Assembly (NCBI GenBank): GCA_030063045.1
Contig: JAQSEB010000104.1
Span: 186,001-250,000, forward strand
Direction: 5' to 3'
Source: Pratylenchus scribneri
Taxonomy: Eukaryota; Nematoda; Chromadorea; Rhabditida; Pratylenchidae
Length of the DNA stretch: 64,000 nt
Numbering within the stretch: position 1 is the first letter of the stretch; every line of letters begins with the position of its first letter. Positions 1 to 13,200 of this stretch are shown piece after piece. The notes below the pieces were generated by a model. That model did no database searches and was not told the DNA's origin. It saw only the letters and a list, made by a program, of their open reading frames with translations. The position numbers and the translations under genes were made by a program.

Positions 1-3000
1 CATAGTATATTCAGGCGTGACAGCCAGTACCCCCTCTTTCCATTCTTCCCAATTCCATGCTAATTCCAACTAATTCGTCGAATTGTCATCCAAAAATGGG
101 GAAATGACCTTGAACTGTGTCTGTGCTGAATGAAAAAGGAACACAACACAGAAAACTAATGTGTAATTTTGGATTGTGAAATAAAATGCAGAATATGTCG
201 AAATTGTGTGCAAATTTGCAAAAATGAATTGAACGCGATTTTGTCAATTGTGCCCTAATATTCTTTGTTCCTCCTTTTGACGTAAAATATATGTACGCAA
301 TCTCATTAAAAAGCTTATTAATAATCTCAGAATATTGCATTTTATGCTCATCTTTATTAGCATTTCCATTTTTACGTCACAAACGGTGCAATCAAAGAGT
401 AGAAACCAAAAAAGTGCTGGCAGGAATATATCGGATTTCGGAAGAATATTTTTAATAAATTTGGTTTAGAAATGCCAAAATGGATTAATGAATGGATGGG
501 CCAATGTTTCATCAACAATTCGGGATTTCTTTGTCATATTTTTTGTAGCCTTTCATTTAGACAAAATGTTCACAATCAAATAATCTGTGGATTATTCAAC
601 AGAAAGAATGAATGATAAAAAAAAATTAATATTACTGTATTGGAAAAGTGCAAATCTTGTATGAACTTATTAAACATTTATTAATTATTAACAAAATTAT
701 TTGCCTTCAAATTAATAATGTCTGCGACTGCTGAATAATTTTCTAAATTTAATTATAATATTTATTTATTAAATTTTTATTCTATTTTTTTGCCATCCTT
801 TTTTAAATTTAGGTATTCTTATCTGGCTTCAGTATTTTGATGGATTTTTATTGGATTTTTAAAATTAAATTAATATTTATATTTTAATTTCTCTTTTTCT
901 ATTCTCTCAAAAAGTCAGCTCAAAGTATATAATTTTGTACCAAATTTAAACATTTTTTACAATTTAATGTCCTTTTTTTTTCTTTTCATTCCCATTTCCG
1001 AATTTCCCCTCTTCCATTTTGTCCTTTGCCAATTCCTCCAGTCTGTGGTTTCTGGTTTGGTTTTGCCCATATCAAATTCCATTTTTTCATTTCCATTTCC
1101 AAATTCATTCAATCATTCCCATTTTTAGCCACTGATTTCACCCCAAAATTCCATTCCCATTCATCACGACATCCACCAAAGTATCCAACAATTTTTGGTG
1201 TCTTCTTCCATTCCCCGAGGGTCCTTTCTCCTTCTGATTGAACCCAAAAAAAGAAACATCAAAAATTCCCGTGAATTTTTCAAGGAAAATGACGCAATTT
1301 CCATCTAATAAGTAAGAAATTTCCGGAAAATTTTGAATTATTTTTCTGCTTAATCCACAAAAATATTTGCGGCAATGGACTCATTCCAGTCTATAAAAAT
1401 TAAATCTTCTCTCTTATGCATATTTTTGGCGATGAATAAATTAATTCGGCAAAGGAATGTGCATTTTTTATGTGCCATTAGTCACAGAAAGGCACAAAAA
1501 ATGCCGATTTTGTGGGATTGAAAAGGAAATTGCAGCCGGCATCCATTTTTGTTGCGACTTTTTGTGATTAATTTTGAGTGTCTATTAATTCTGCGTCCGG
1601 TGCATTTGCCCTCATCAGGCGGATTAGTCATTTTTTGGGGCACAAAAATGTGTGCAAAAGGAATGCCCTCAAAATTAGTTCAAAAATTATTCATTGGAAT
1701 GATGAAAAATAATTGGCCATTTTGACGAACAATTTTCGGCGGAAATGGACCATCAAAATGATGCGACCAAAAATGAATCATTCATTCAAACATAATAGGG
1801 CCAATAGAAATGGATACAATTTTGGAATAATTAATCATACCAATGAATGAATGAATGAATGAATGAATGAATGAATGAATGGAGGTCACACGGGATTGAA
1901 TTGGGATGAATTGAGGGAGACATAATAATTTACAAAGATTAGTTTGTGGGTGGAGGACAATGATGCGGAAAAGATTAGATGATTTTGATTGGTTTTGGAC
2001 GAATGGAATTAATTGGAAATGGACTTTATGATAAAATAATCCAAAATTAATATTCCCTCATGCCTCATTGTCATTTTAATTTCCTCATTTCCAAGCAATT
2101 TATTGTAAAATACAATTTAAATTACAATCAAAAATTAATCCACCCACCACAATATTTTCATTGAAGTTCGAGTGAGGGGGTCAAAGTTTGTGAGTGGATT
2201 TTTATTATTTATTTGAGGGCAGGGGTCAATTTGAAAAAAAAAACCGTGAGAATATATCGGCAAATTGCATTTTACAATTTGCCACCGTTTCCCAATTCCA
2301 TTCATTTTAGGCCCTATAAGGTCACGCTTCTTTGCCAACAAAAAAATATAGTTTTGCATATTTTTGTGAAAATAATCAACAAATAAAATGGAAAAACATA
2401 AACATCCATTCAGCGGAAGTTTTTAACCTTTTAACATGCAAAAAATAATAAAAATAAATATTTATATTTTTATATTTTAAAATTACGATAATAAGAAGTA
2501 TTCTCCCTCATTTTCAATTGAACCCAAAAATGGTCTATCATCCTGTCCATTCGAATCAAAAATCAAAAACAAATAATTCAGTCTCAATTTAGACCAAAAA
2601 ATTTGATCTTTTGGATTTCAATCCCAGATCCCACCCATAATAATCTCATTCCAATTCCAATGGATGACACAATTTTAAATCGGTATAAAAATATACTAAA
2701 AGTTACTATTTTTAATTTAGTGAATTATTTTACCCAAAAAATATTTTTTATAAAAATTTGTCGCATCTCATTGTGACCATCATTCATTTTCGACTTTTGA
2801 AGCCTAAAGCCGCCGTTCCATGTTTTGGGTGAGAGCAAATTAAAAACAAAATATGGATATGCACAAATGGGAGGGAAACAACAATCTTTTGTGCCAAATT
2901 AAACCCTCTTTTATGAGCAAAAGACCACAAATTTGATGCGCGAATATTCCACCACGATGCCCACACACCGCAGAAGACAGAACGACGACAAAAAATTGAA

Positions 3001-4272
3001 GCGGATCAACACTGGAGGGGAAAGGGGCAAGCAATTAGAGGGGAGTGCCATATTTGGATGTTTGGAATGAATGAATCGAAGATTGGAATGGATTGAATAA
3101 TATTTTTTTTGAAAAAATTCCATTTGGACTAAAGAATTCAGTAAAAAATATAGTTAATTTAATAGTCGATGCTCTAAAATTCCAGAAATTCCTTTCTCAT
3201 TTTTTGCCATTCCAAAATATGTAAAGCAACTTATATTTTTTTGGCATATTATTTTTGTGCATGTTTTTCATTTCATTTTTGGGGAATTGCCGATCTTCGA
3301 TTGCTAAATTTGTTTTGACCTTTTCAGCACAATTTAATCCAGCAAGGGATTATTTGTTTGGTTGGCCATGGCCACGAGTTATTTGTGATATTTTCGCTTC
3401 CGGAAAAAATTCATTCAAAGTTCAAATTCAAATTTGATGGAGGATGTTTTCGAAGGGGAAGGGGAAAGGGGGATGTTAAATGTTCATCGAGATTGAATTT
3501 GTAGTCAAATTCTTGGGGAAAGCCATTTTGCCATTTTTATTATTAGCATTGTTAATGACGTAAATTTGGATGGAATCTTCAATTTTGGGGAACAAAAGCA
3601 GAGGAATTGGCCATAAATAAAAATATGCCACCCAAAAATGGAATCAAAAATTGAAGTTTCAATCTTTCAATTAATCATTGATGACCGGATCTCACCCTTT
3701 TTCTATAAAATATCCGTAACCGTAATCCATGCAAATTAAAATAATTGTTTTTTTTTTCAAATTTATCATTGTTTGTGCCTTTCAAATTGGCTGTTTAATT
3801 AAATGTGGCAAATAAAGTGATGAAATGAAAAGGAAAGGGGGGAAATGAGAACAAATGCAAATATTCCATTCATTTATGTTTTTTGGCCATTCAAAGCCAT
3901 CAAATTTGTAGAGAAAAAAAACAATAAATATTATGAAATGTTTTGTTACTAAAAATAGTTGAATTAGTGCTGAAGGAATAACACAGTTTGGACGAGGATT
4001 TAATGGGGAATGGGGTGGCCAAAAGAATACAAACAAAATAAAATAATTATATTTTAGTGAGATCGAATAAAAAAATGAATGATTTTTAAAAAAATATTCT
4101 AGCTGAATGGATTATGGAATTGGAGCAGGAAAAGGGAGAGAAGGATGCACGCGGGGAAAATAAAAAATATTAATGTAAAATGCAATGCAATTCAATGCCA
4201 ATTCCCGTTCATCAAACAAAATATTTAAATCCATTCAAAAATTATTTTTCTCCATTCATTCAATTTAATTAT
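1..4272. other. Gene-free AT-rich stretch
   Basis: I see no convincing exon chain here on either strand. The short open frames are A/T-driven and lack matched splice sites. The only structured item is the AATG microsatellite at 1842-1881. The right end is the 3' flank of the minus-strand LU-domain gene. Confidence 0.6.
1842..1881. repeat. AATG microsatellite, 10 copies
   Basis: Ten uninterrupted AATG units in a row. The motif gaatgaatg recurs in short runs across the window, so this is a local expansion of a common motif. Confidence 0.95.
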
Positions 4273-7200
4273 TCATCTCCTGGCAAAACTCTCCGATTTG
4301 ATTGCCGACAAATATGCGGAAAATGTTGGCTCACTGTTGCACAAATCATAATTGCAGACACACCGGAATGCGAATTCAACGGCCAAATCCGGTTTAATTG
4401 TCAGAAATCGGCTGAAGTCATAACGCTGAAAAATAAATGGAAAATGAAAATTTAATATTTTTTCATAAAATGTGGAAAGAATTAATCCCCTCTTAAAAAT
4501 ATTTTGTGTACCCTTTTATAATTTGGGAGAGTGGATTTTGTATGCGTAAACCAAAATAGGGAAGTTCAAAAAGGGATTAAAATATATTTTGAAAGATTTA
4601 TCCATTAATTAATTCTGCTTTTTTGCCCACCTCATAAATGCAAACAGTCAAAATCCGATATTCCTCTTGGCTCATTGAGAATGCGGTGTTGTACATTGTC
4701 ATCATGTCATTTTCGGGTCCAAGTCCAAATTGGCTGCCATTTACCAACTCATTGCCGACAATTGTGGCCGGTACAAGGGCACAATAAGTCCATGAATCAT
4801 TTTGAACAATTGTGGTTTTGCCCTGGAATACAGGAAAAGAATTATTGTGGCTGGCGGCATTTTTAATGAATTTTTTGAATGCAAAAATTGAGTGTACTAA
4901 AAATATAATCCGAAACAAAAGAATGAATTATATCTGTCGTGACCGATGTTCATTCAAAGATTGTTTGATGATTGATATTTACATTTTTGGATACATTTAA
5001 TTCACATTTATTAATTTTGTCCTTTCCATTTACATTTGATTTCCATCCCAATTCCCCAATTTGCTTTGTCATTGGCCAAAACCAACGCCTTTTGTGCTCG
5101 TTTTTGGCCCCCAAAAGCTTTGTCATTGTAGTTTTATTTAATGTTTGGCTTGTTCCCCCATTACCACCATTCCCACTGATCATTCACAAAAAAGTAAAGA
5201 ATTCATTCACAAATAAATTGCTTGGATAAAATATAATTTTATTGGACTCAGTAAAAAGAGTAATTTGGATTATTGTTGAGTCAATTGGGATTCAACAAAG
5301 TGGTGCCACGACCAATTTGGAATCGAGCCATTGGGGCAATATTCTGGTTTGCCATTGGGGCAAAAATTTTTGGTTTTGGTCGTAAATAAAAATAATAATT
5401 TTGATTACCCCTGCCTAAGGGAAACTGGCTTCAATCTTCAATAGAGTGGAACGTGTCTCTTCAAGAAGGCCAAGGACTGAACGATCGCCCGACAACAGAA
5501 GACGAGACGATCGACAGGCTCATCGACGACCAACACCGGCCCAAATTTTGATTGAAAGAAGTCGGAGAATTGCGAATCGGCGAACAAATAGCAACAGAGA
5601 ACGACGCCAATCTCCGCCAGTTCAGCAACAAGCACCAGCTCCTCAAATCCAGCCGGTCTTCATTCAAGTGCCTGTTCCACAAATCCCACCGCATCAACCC
5701 TTTTGGCCCAGACCCATACTTCAACCAAGGGTCTTCTGGAACACAAATTTTCAACAACGCCCAGGCCATCCATCAACATCAGCAGCAGCAAAGTCGGCAT
5801 CAGCGTCCGAATCAAAGGCAACGTAATTTTGATCGGCAACGACCCAGCACTAGCCAACAACATCAACGCAATCGACGAACTTTTGTGAGGCGTGGCTATG
5901 GCGGACGTCCTGCAAATCACCATCAAGTCACTCCGCGATCGGCTCCAAGGGCTCATTATGGACACCAACGAGATAGATTTTGCCATTGATGCAGGTGAAG
6001 GGGATAAAGTTAAAAAGGCAAATGAATTGAAAGAAAAATGCATTGAACAAAGAGAAAAGATTAAAAATTCCCTAAAAGATTTGGATGAACAAAACACAAA
6101 TTATGGCAAATTTTTGGCAAATTTAAAAGGGGAAATAAGGGAGGCGGAATTGGCAATTTACCGAGGACTCGCCACAGGCGATTCGGGATTTCTGACAGTT
6201 ATGAATAAGGGCAGAGGAGTAATGGATGTTTTGAACAAAAATGAAAGATTTTTCGATAAAATAATTCCTGCCCAAAATGAAGTATTTGAAATGAGCCGAA
6301 TGGCCTTTAGGGAGAATTTAAATGTGAAATTACCTGAAATTAAACTCCCTGAATTTTCGGGCGACCTAAAAAGTTGGTCAAGTTTTTTCGAAGAATTTTC
6401 GGCCGCAGTTGACGATCAAGACATACCAGAAAAGCGGAAAATGCAATACCTAAAAAGTGCCCTAAAGGGCGAACCTTTGGAAATTGTCGAAGCATATCCG
6501 CTTGAGGCAAAAAATTATCAAACCGTTTTGAAGCTTTTGAAAAAACAATTTGGAGACACACAAAACATTAAAAACAGTTTGCATAGTGCTTTACGAAAAT
6601 TGAAAAAAGCAAACAACTTTATGCCTGAAATCAAAAAAACACATCGGGAAATTCGGGCAATACTTAACCAATTGGAAAATGCGGGGGAAAACATTGAAAA
6701 TGCCCAATTGATTTTTGAAGTGGAAAGCAAATACCCCCAAAATATCCTCCGAAAAATTTATGAAAGAAAGAAAGCCACCCTAGATTTGGGAACAAAAGGC
6801 ATTTTGGAATTTTTAGACGATTATCTAAAATTAGAAGAAGATATTTACCGCGTTCATCGCGAATTCGATTTTGGAAATGAGAAATATGAAAAGAAATATG
6901 GAAAATTTGAAAAATCTGATGAATACAATGGATTCAAAAAGGGCCAATGGAAAGGCCCAAATAAGTATGAAAATAAAACAATGGCAAATATGCAAAAAAG
7001 AAATTGTAAATTTTGTGGCGATGAACATTGGGAGGACAAATGCCCCAAATATAGAACAAATGATGAAAGATTGGCCAAGGCAAAAGAACTAAAAATTTGT
7101 TTGAAATGTTTGGGAAAAGGCCACATTTCAAAAGAATGCAAAAAGAATGTTAAATGTTTCACATGCAAAAAAGATGGCCATAATTCAGCCTTTTGTCGTC

Positions 7201-10200
7201 AAAAAGCTAAAAAAGTGGCAGATGAAAAGAAAAATTATAAAGAGCACAATAAAATAAAGAATGAAAAAATGTGCATGGCCACAGAAATTAATGAGGAAAA
7301 TGAGAATAAAAGTTTGGAAAATGTCCTAATGAACAATTTAATTGGGAAGAAGAGAAAGGAAAAAGACATTACATTAATGCAGGTCACCGTGGCCCGAATC
7401 CGCAATCCATATGCAATGGGACAGAAATCAGAAGCGGCAATCTTTTTGGATTCTGGATGTGAAATCAGCCTCATATTAAATGTGCTCGCAAAGAAATTGG
7501 ACCTTCACATTATTGGAGAAAAACAATTCCGCGGAAGCGGCCTTTTCAATAAAACAATTATTATTCATTCTCCAATTTATATTTTCCAAATTATGTCAAA
7601 AAATAATGAGGCGATAAATATTGTTGCAAGAGGTGTTGAAAAAAGGCAAATGGTTGAAAGACTAAAAATGGCAGACCCAAAAACATTCAAACATTTTTTG
7701 AAAGATGAAATAACCAGTGAAGAAAATATTTTGGAGGTTATGCCTGAAATTTTGATTGGTTCCGACTTTTATTCAGAAATTTTGGGATTGCCGAAAACAA
7801 AATCAGGCTTCTCAATTTTGGAAACAAAAATTGGAAAAATTTTAACTGGGAGAAGCCACATTTGGAAAACAGAAACGGAACCAATTTTATGTCAAATGAT
7901 TGAGCAGGAAAAATTTTGGGAAATTGAAGAATATGGAATTAGTGAGCCTAAACAATTAGAAAATGACATTTTTGCTCATAATCATTTTTTGAATACGGTC
8001 AAAAGAGATGCCGATGGACGATATGTTATTGAATGGCCAATCAAAAACCCACCGGAAAAAATTTCAAACAATTTTTGGATTTGCCTTAAAAGGCTTCAAG
8101 GGGTTTGGAATAAATTAAATAAAAATGGGCTTTTGGAAAAATATTGTGCCCCATTTAATGAACAAATTGAGAAAGGAATTGTTGAAAAATGCAATGACGA
8201 TAATGGAATAATAATGTATACACCGCACCATGCCGTTATTAATGAAGAAAAGAAGAAGATTCGACCCGTCTTTGATTTCAGCTGCAAAACAGCAGAAGGG
8301 ATTAGTGTCAATGATTTTATTTTGAGGGGTCGCGTCATGTTGGCTGACATTTGTGGAATGATTCTCCGTTTTCGAAATTTTCCCATCGCCATCTTTTGTG
8401 ACGTAAAAAGTGCATTTCATCAAATAAAAGTAAAGGAGAATCAAAGAAATTTGGCACGATTTTTATGGTTTAAAGACCCGAAAAAGCCCCCATCTTTGAA
8501 CAATATTGAAGAAATGCGGTTCACATGTATGCCCTTCGGCATCATAGCGGCTCCGTCATTGCTGGGAGAAGTGACGGATTATCATTTGGCAAATTACGGC
8601 ACTGAATTTGCCGAAAAGTTGAGAAAAGGAATATACGCCGATAATCCTGGATTTGGGGCAACAAATACAACGGAGGCAATTGAAAAATGCCATGAAATTA
8701 TTAAAATTTTTGATGAAGCAAAAATGAAATTGCATGAATTTGTTAGTAATGATAAATTAGTAATGGAAAAGTTTGGTGATAAAGAAAGAAAAAATCCAAT
8801 AAAAATTTTGGGAATTGGCTGGGATTTGGAAAAGGATGCAATAATTATTGAAATAAAAGAAATAAAAAATGAAATTAAATGGACAAAAAGGAAAGTAGCC
8901 AAGGGCACAGCCAAAACTTTTGATCCACCTGGACTGACAATCCCCGCAAATTTGCCCAGAAAATTATTTTTTCAAGGATTGTGGAAAGAAAATAAATACG
9001 GTTGGGATGATCAAATTGAAGAGGAGGATTTGGCCAAATGGAATGAAATAATTTTGGATTGTGGAAAATTTATTATAAGGCGAAGAGCGGTCAAAAATCC
9101 TAAATCCGAAATGGATTTACACATTTTTGTGGATGCTTCGGCAAAAGCATACGCCAGTGTGGCCTATATTGTGGAAAAAGATAATAAAATCGTAAATTCT
9201 TCGATCGTATATGCAAAAGGCCGCCTCGCACCAATCAAATCGAAATTGACAATTCCAAGGCTGGAATTGATGGCTGCCGTGTCTGGATGCAAAATGCTCG
9301 AATTTATAAAAAAGGAAATGGATTTGAAAATTGGCAATTACTATATATGGTCCGATTCAAAGGTGGTATTGAGTTGGATACTCATCTCCAACGTGGATAA
9401 ATTGCCAAAATTTGTGAAAAATAGAGTTTTGGAATTGAGAAAGGATATGAAAATAAAATGGAAATATGTGCCCACAGATGTGAACCCGGCTGATTTGGCA
9501 AGCCGTGGCTGCAGTTGTGCAGAATTAAAAGCCAATTCGATCTGGTGGGAAGGGCCAAAGTTCCTAAAATTTGATGAAATTGAATGGCCAAAAGCACCAG
9601 AATTGATTAAAAATGAAAAAGAATGGGATAAAAAATTGGAAGAGATAAATATGCATATGTTGGTTAATGAAATTATTGATATAAAAATAAGAAATGAATG
9701 GCCAAAATTGGTAAATATTTCGGTTGCAACTTGCAAGGCAATTAAAATTTTTGGCCAAAAAATTAAATACGAAACGGAATTTATGATGGATCTTCAAAAT
9801 ACTAAAAATGCAATTGAAATAAGAAAATTGGCTGAAATTTTGCTCATAAGCCAGGATCAATATAAGTACCCTCCAAGTGAAAAGGAAATACAAAATTTAT
9901 TTATGGAAAAAACTAAATATGGAATTTGGACATGTCCTGGTAGATTGGGAAATTCTGGACAAAAAGCACAAATTTTCATTGCGTATGAATCGCCATTGGC
10001 TGAAATTATTTGTAATGAAGCGCATTTGCGCACTCTTCACAGTGGTCTCCGCCAAAGTTTGACTGAATTGCGAAAAACATTTTGGATTCCATTGGGAAGG
10101 AAGAAAATGAAAATGACAATAAACAAATGCCTTTATTGTCGAAAGGCAAAATTGGAGCCTATCGCCTTTCCAAAAATGCCAAGTTTACCCGAAGAAAGAG

Positions 10201-13200
10201 CAAAAATTTCGATTCCCTTCACAAATTGCGGAATGGATTACGCTGGTCCATTTGAAGTGAAAAATTTCAAAGGAGAAATAATGAAGATTTGGATTGAAAT
10301 TTTTACATGCATGGCAACGAGATTCACACATTTGGAATTGATTCCGGACTTGACGGCAAAATCCTGCATCAATGCATTGAGAAGATTCATTGCCGAATAT
10401 GGAAAGCCTAAATATTTAATTAGCGATAACGGCACACAATATCGATTAACATATAAAGTAGTAAATGAAATTGAAAAGAAAATGGAATTGGAAAAAATAA
10501 GGTGGACATTTATACCATCAGTGTCCCCTTGGTTCGGGGGATTTTACGAAGCGATGGTAAAAATTATGAAAAAAGCCTTGAAGGCAGCAGTTGGACGGAA
10601 ATTTTTATTTTTTGAAGAATTGCGGACAATTTTGCCGGAAGTTAAATTGGTAATGAATACGCGGCCCTTAACATATGTTTATGAAAATGTTGAAGAAAGC
10701 CTGGAAATTTTGAGGCCAATTGATTTGATGTTCCCAAAAAGGAATGAAAAAATTATTGATTTGGATAATTTGGAAATTGATGAATTTAAATTAAAAGAAA
10801 CCCAAAGGGATGAATTGATTAAAAATTGGAAAAACGCAAATGATATGTTGAATTATTTTTGTAAAAAATGGGAAAAGGAATATTTGAATGAATTGAAGGA
10901 AAGGGCGGATCGTCACCGCCAAAAAATTGCCAAGAAAAATTATTTGCCACAAATCGGAGAAATTGTGTTAGTCCACCAAGAAAATGCTCCAAAATTTTCA
11001 TGGAATTTGGGAAAAATTGTTGAATTAATTAAGAGCAAGGATGGATTAATAAGGGCGGCAAAAGTAAAATGCAAAGGTAAAATTTTGACAAGGGCAATTG
11101 TCCTTTTGTACCCTTTGGAATTGAGAGCAGAAACTCATGAAAAAGATGAAGAAAATAAACAAAATACAAAGCATCCAATGAAATTAAGGGAAAGAAAAAA
11201 TGTTAAAAATTATAAAGAATATTCGGATGATGAAGATTTGAAATTTGGCGCATTCGTTTTGGATAATCCTCCGAGTGATTCGGATGAAGAAATATGGGTA
11301 ATCAACGAAACAAATGAGGACAATTCAGTGCAAGAAGAAAATCCTCAGCATGAATGCATATATTGCGCACAAATGCGCGAAGAAGTTGCGATTTCATCGA
11401 CCGAGGATGAAGAGGAAATTTTCAGTGAATCTGAATCAGGGGTTTACTGGTGCACCTGCCCATGTGGGCTTGGAAGTGGAAAATCGACTCCATGTGAATG
11501 CCGTTGCAAAGAAACCAGTCATTGTTTGTGCAAATCACAGAAGCGCAAAAAAAGGAATAAAAATTGCAAAGAAATGTTGGAAAAAATAAAAAAAGATTCC
11601 GATGATGAGCCGGAACCAGAACCAATTGAATTGGGAAGTGAGAATTTGGAGGAAGTGGTAATGTGCCCATTAGTTTTTGAAAGAAGCCGGCCGCGGCAAA
11701 ATGCACCGGATGAATATTTAGAAGAGGGCGTATTTGATATAAGCCGGCAGCGCCCAAACGCACAAGCATCCAGAAAACAAAAACCGAGAAGAATGTGCCT
11801 ATTCTGTGGAGAATGGCATTTTGAAAGAGAATGCAGAAAATTTTCTGCCAATGAGAAAATTGAATTTTGTGTGAAAAAAGTTGGAGAAAGCGATGAAAAA
11901 ATAAATAATTTAAAACAATTACTGGAAAATAACAATAAAGAATTAACAGCGGTTAAATTAGAATTCATGAATGTGGTTGAAGAGATTAAAAAATTGGAAA
12001 ATAAATTGGCAAAAGTTGAAGAAGAGGCCGGTTCGGCCAAATGGGGAATGTTAAGAATGCAAAATGAATTGTTCTCAAAAGAAAGTGGGTTGTCCGATGG
12101 CGATGAATATCCAAGGCCCAAAAATAAGCAAAAATATAAGAAAAATTCCCCAAAAAAGAGTAAATCGAGCACTGTTTTGGCTGTTACGAGTGCAATTTTG
12201 ATGATTATTTTCTTTTTATTTAATCCAATTGGTGCTTCTCCTTGTGCAAAAAATGAAAATAATCTGAAATTTCGGCATATGGATGAATGTGTTTCCGGCG
12301 GTTTAATAATAAATGAGAGAGAAGATGGAAGTTTATGTTGGGCAAAAATTGAATGCAACGGAACACATTTGAGAAGGGAATTTACCGCAAAAGGATACTG
12401 TGGGCCCAAGTGCGAATGTCCACCATGGACTGACCAATGTACCTTTTTTGATGGCCCAGCAGTCCAAAATTCCACAAAGAAAAACGAAAAAACCATGGAA
12501 ATTCTGAAAAATTTAAAACCAAATTATTGTTCACTTGAGGCGACAGAGGAATGCAATAAAATCGCCAACTTGAAAGAATTTAATCAAATTGAATTATTTG
12601 ATGGAGAAAAGTTTTTAGTAAAAGAAATAAATTTGGAAATAGAAGATGTGAATAAAGACGGCTTTGAATGCATCGGCGAAGGTTTGGCAACAGGATCCCC
12701 AAAATATTGTGCCGAACACACTTGCTCTGAAAAGGGCACAAAATTCTGCTATTTTCCTAGAAAGGAATTAAGTTTTTTGTTGACGCCTGATGGAAGAATT
12801 CCGATAAAAGCATGGGGCAAGGCGAAATTAAAATTTTTTGATTTCAAAATGAAAAAGGTAGAATGCCCATGCCAATTGGAATGCACAAAAGAAGGAGTTC
12901 AATTAAAATCTGAAATTAAATTGGGCGGAATTGAAATTTGTAGTGGAGAATGTTTTTATATTGCCCATCCTGAAAAAATTGAAAATATTACAATGCCACA
13001 GGAAAAAATCATTTCTGGCTTTGAAGCCACGGCGAAAATTTTTAAAGAAGGGGAAATGATTAAAGAAATGGGAATAAAATGCAAAGCAAGGGATATTTGT
13101 GAAATTATCACTTGCAGATTTTGCCTGAATTATTTGAAGAATCCCCATTGCTTCCCCGAATTGGCTATGTTTTTATTTGGAATAGTATTTTATTTGGCCA

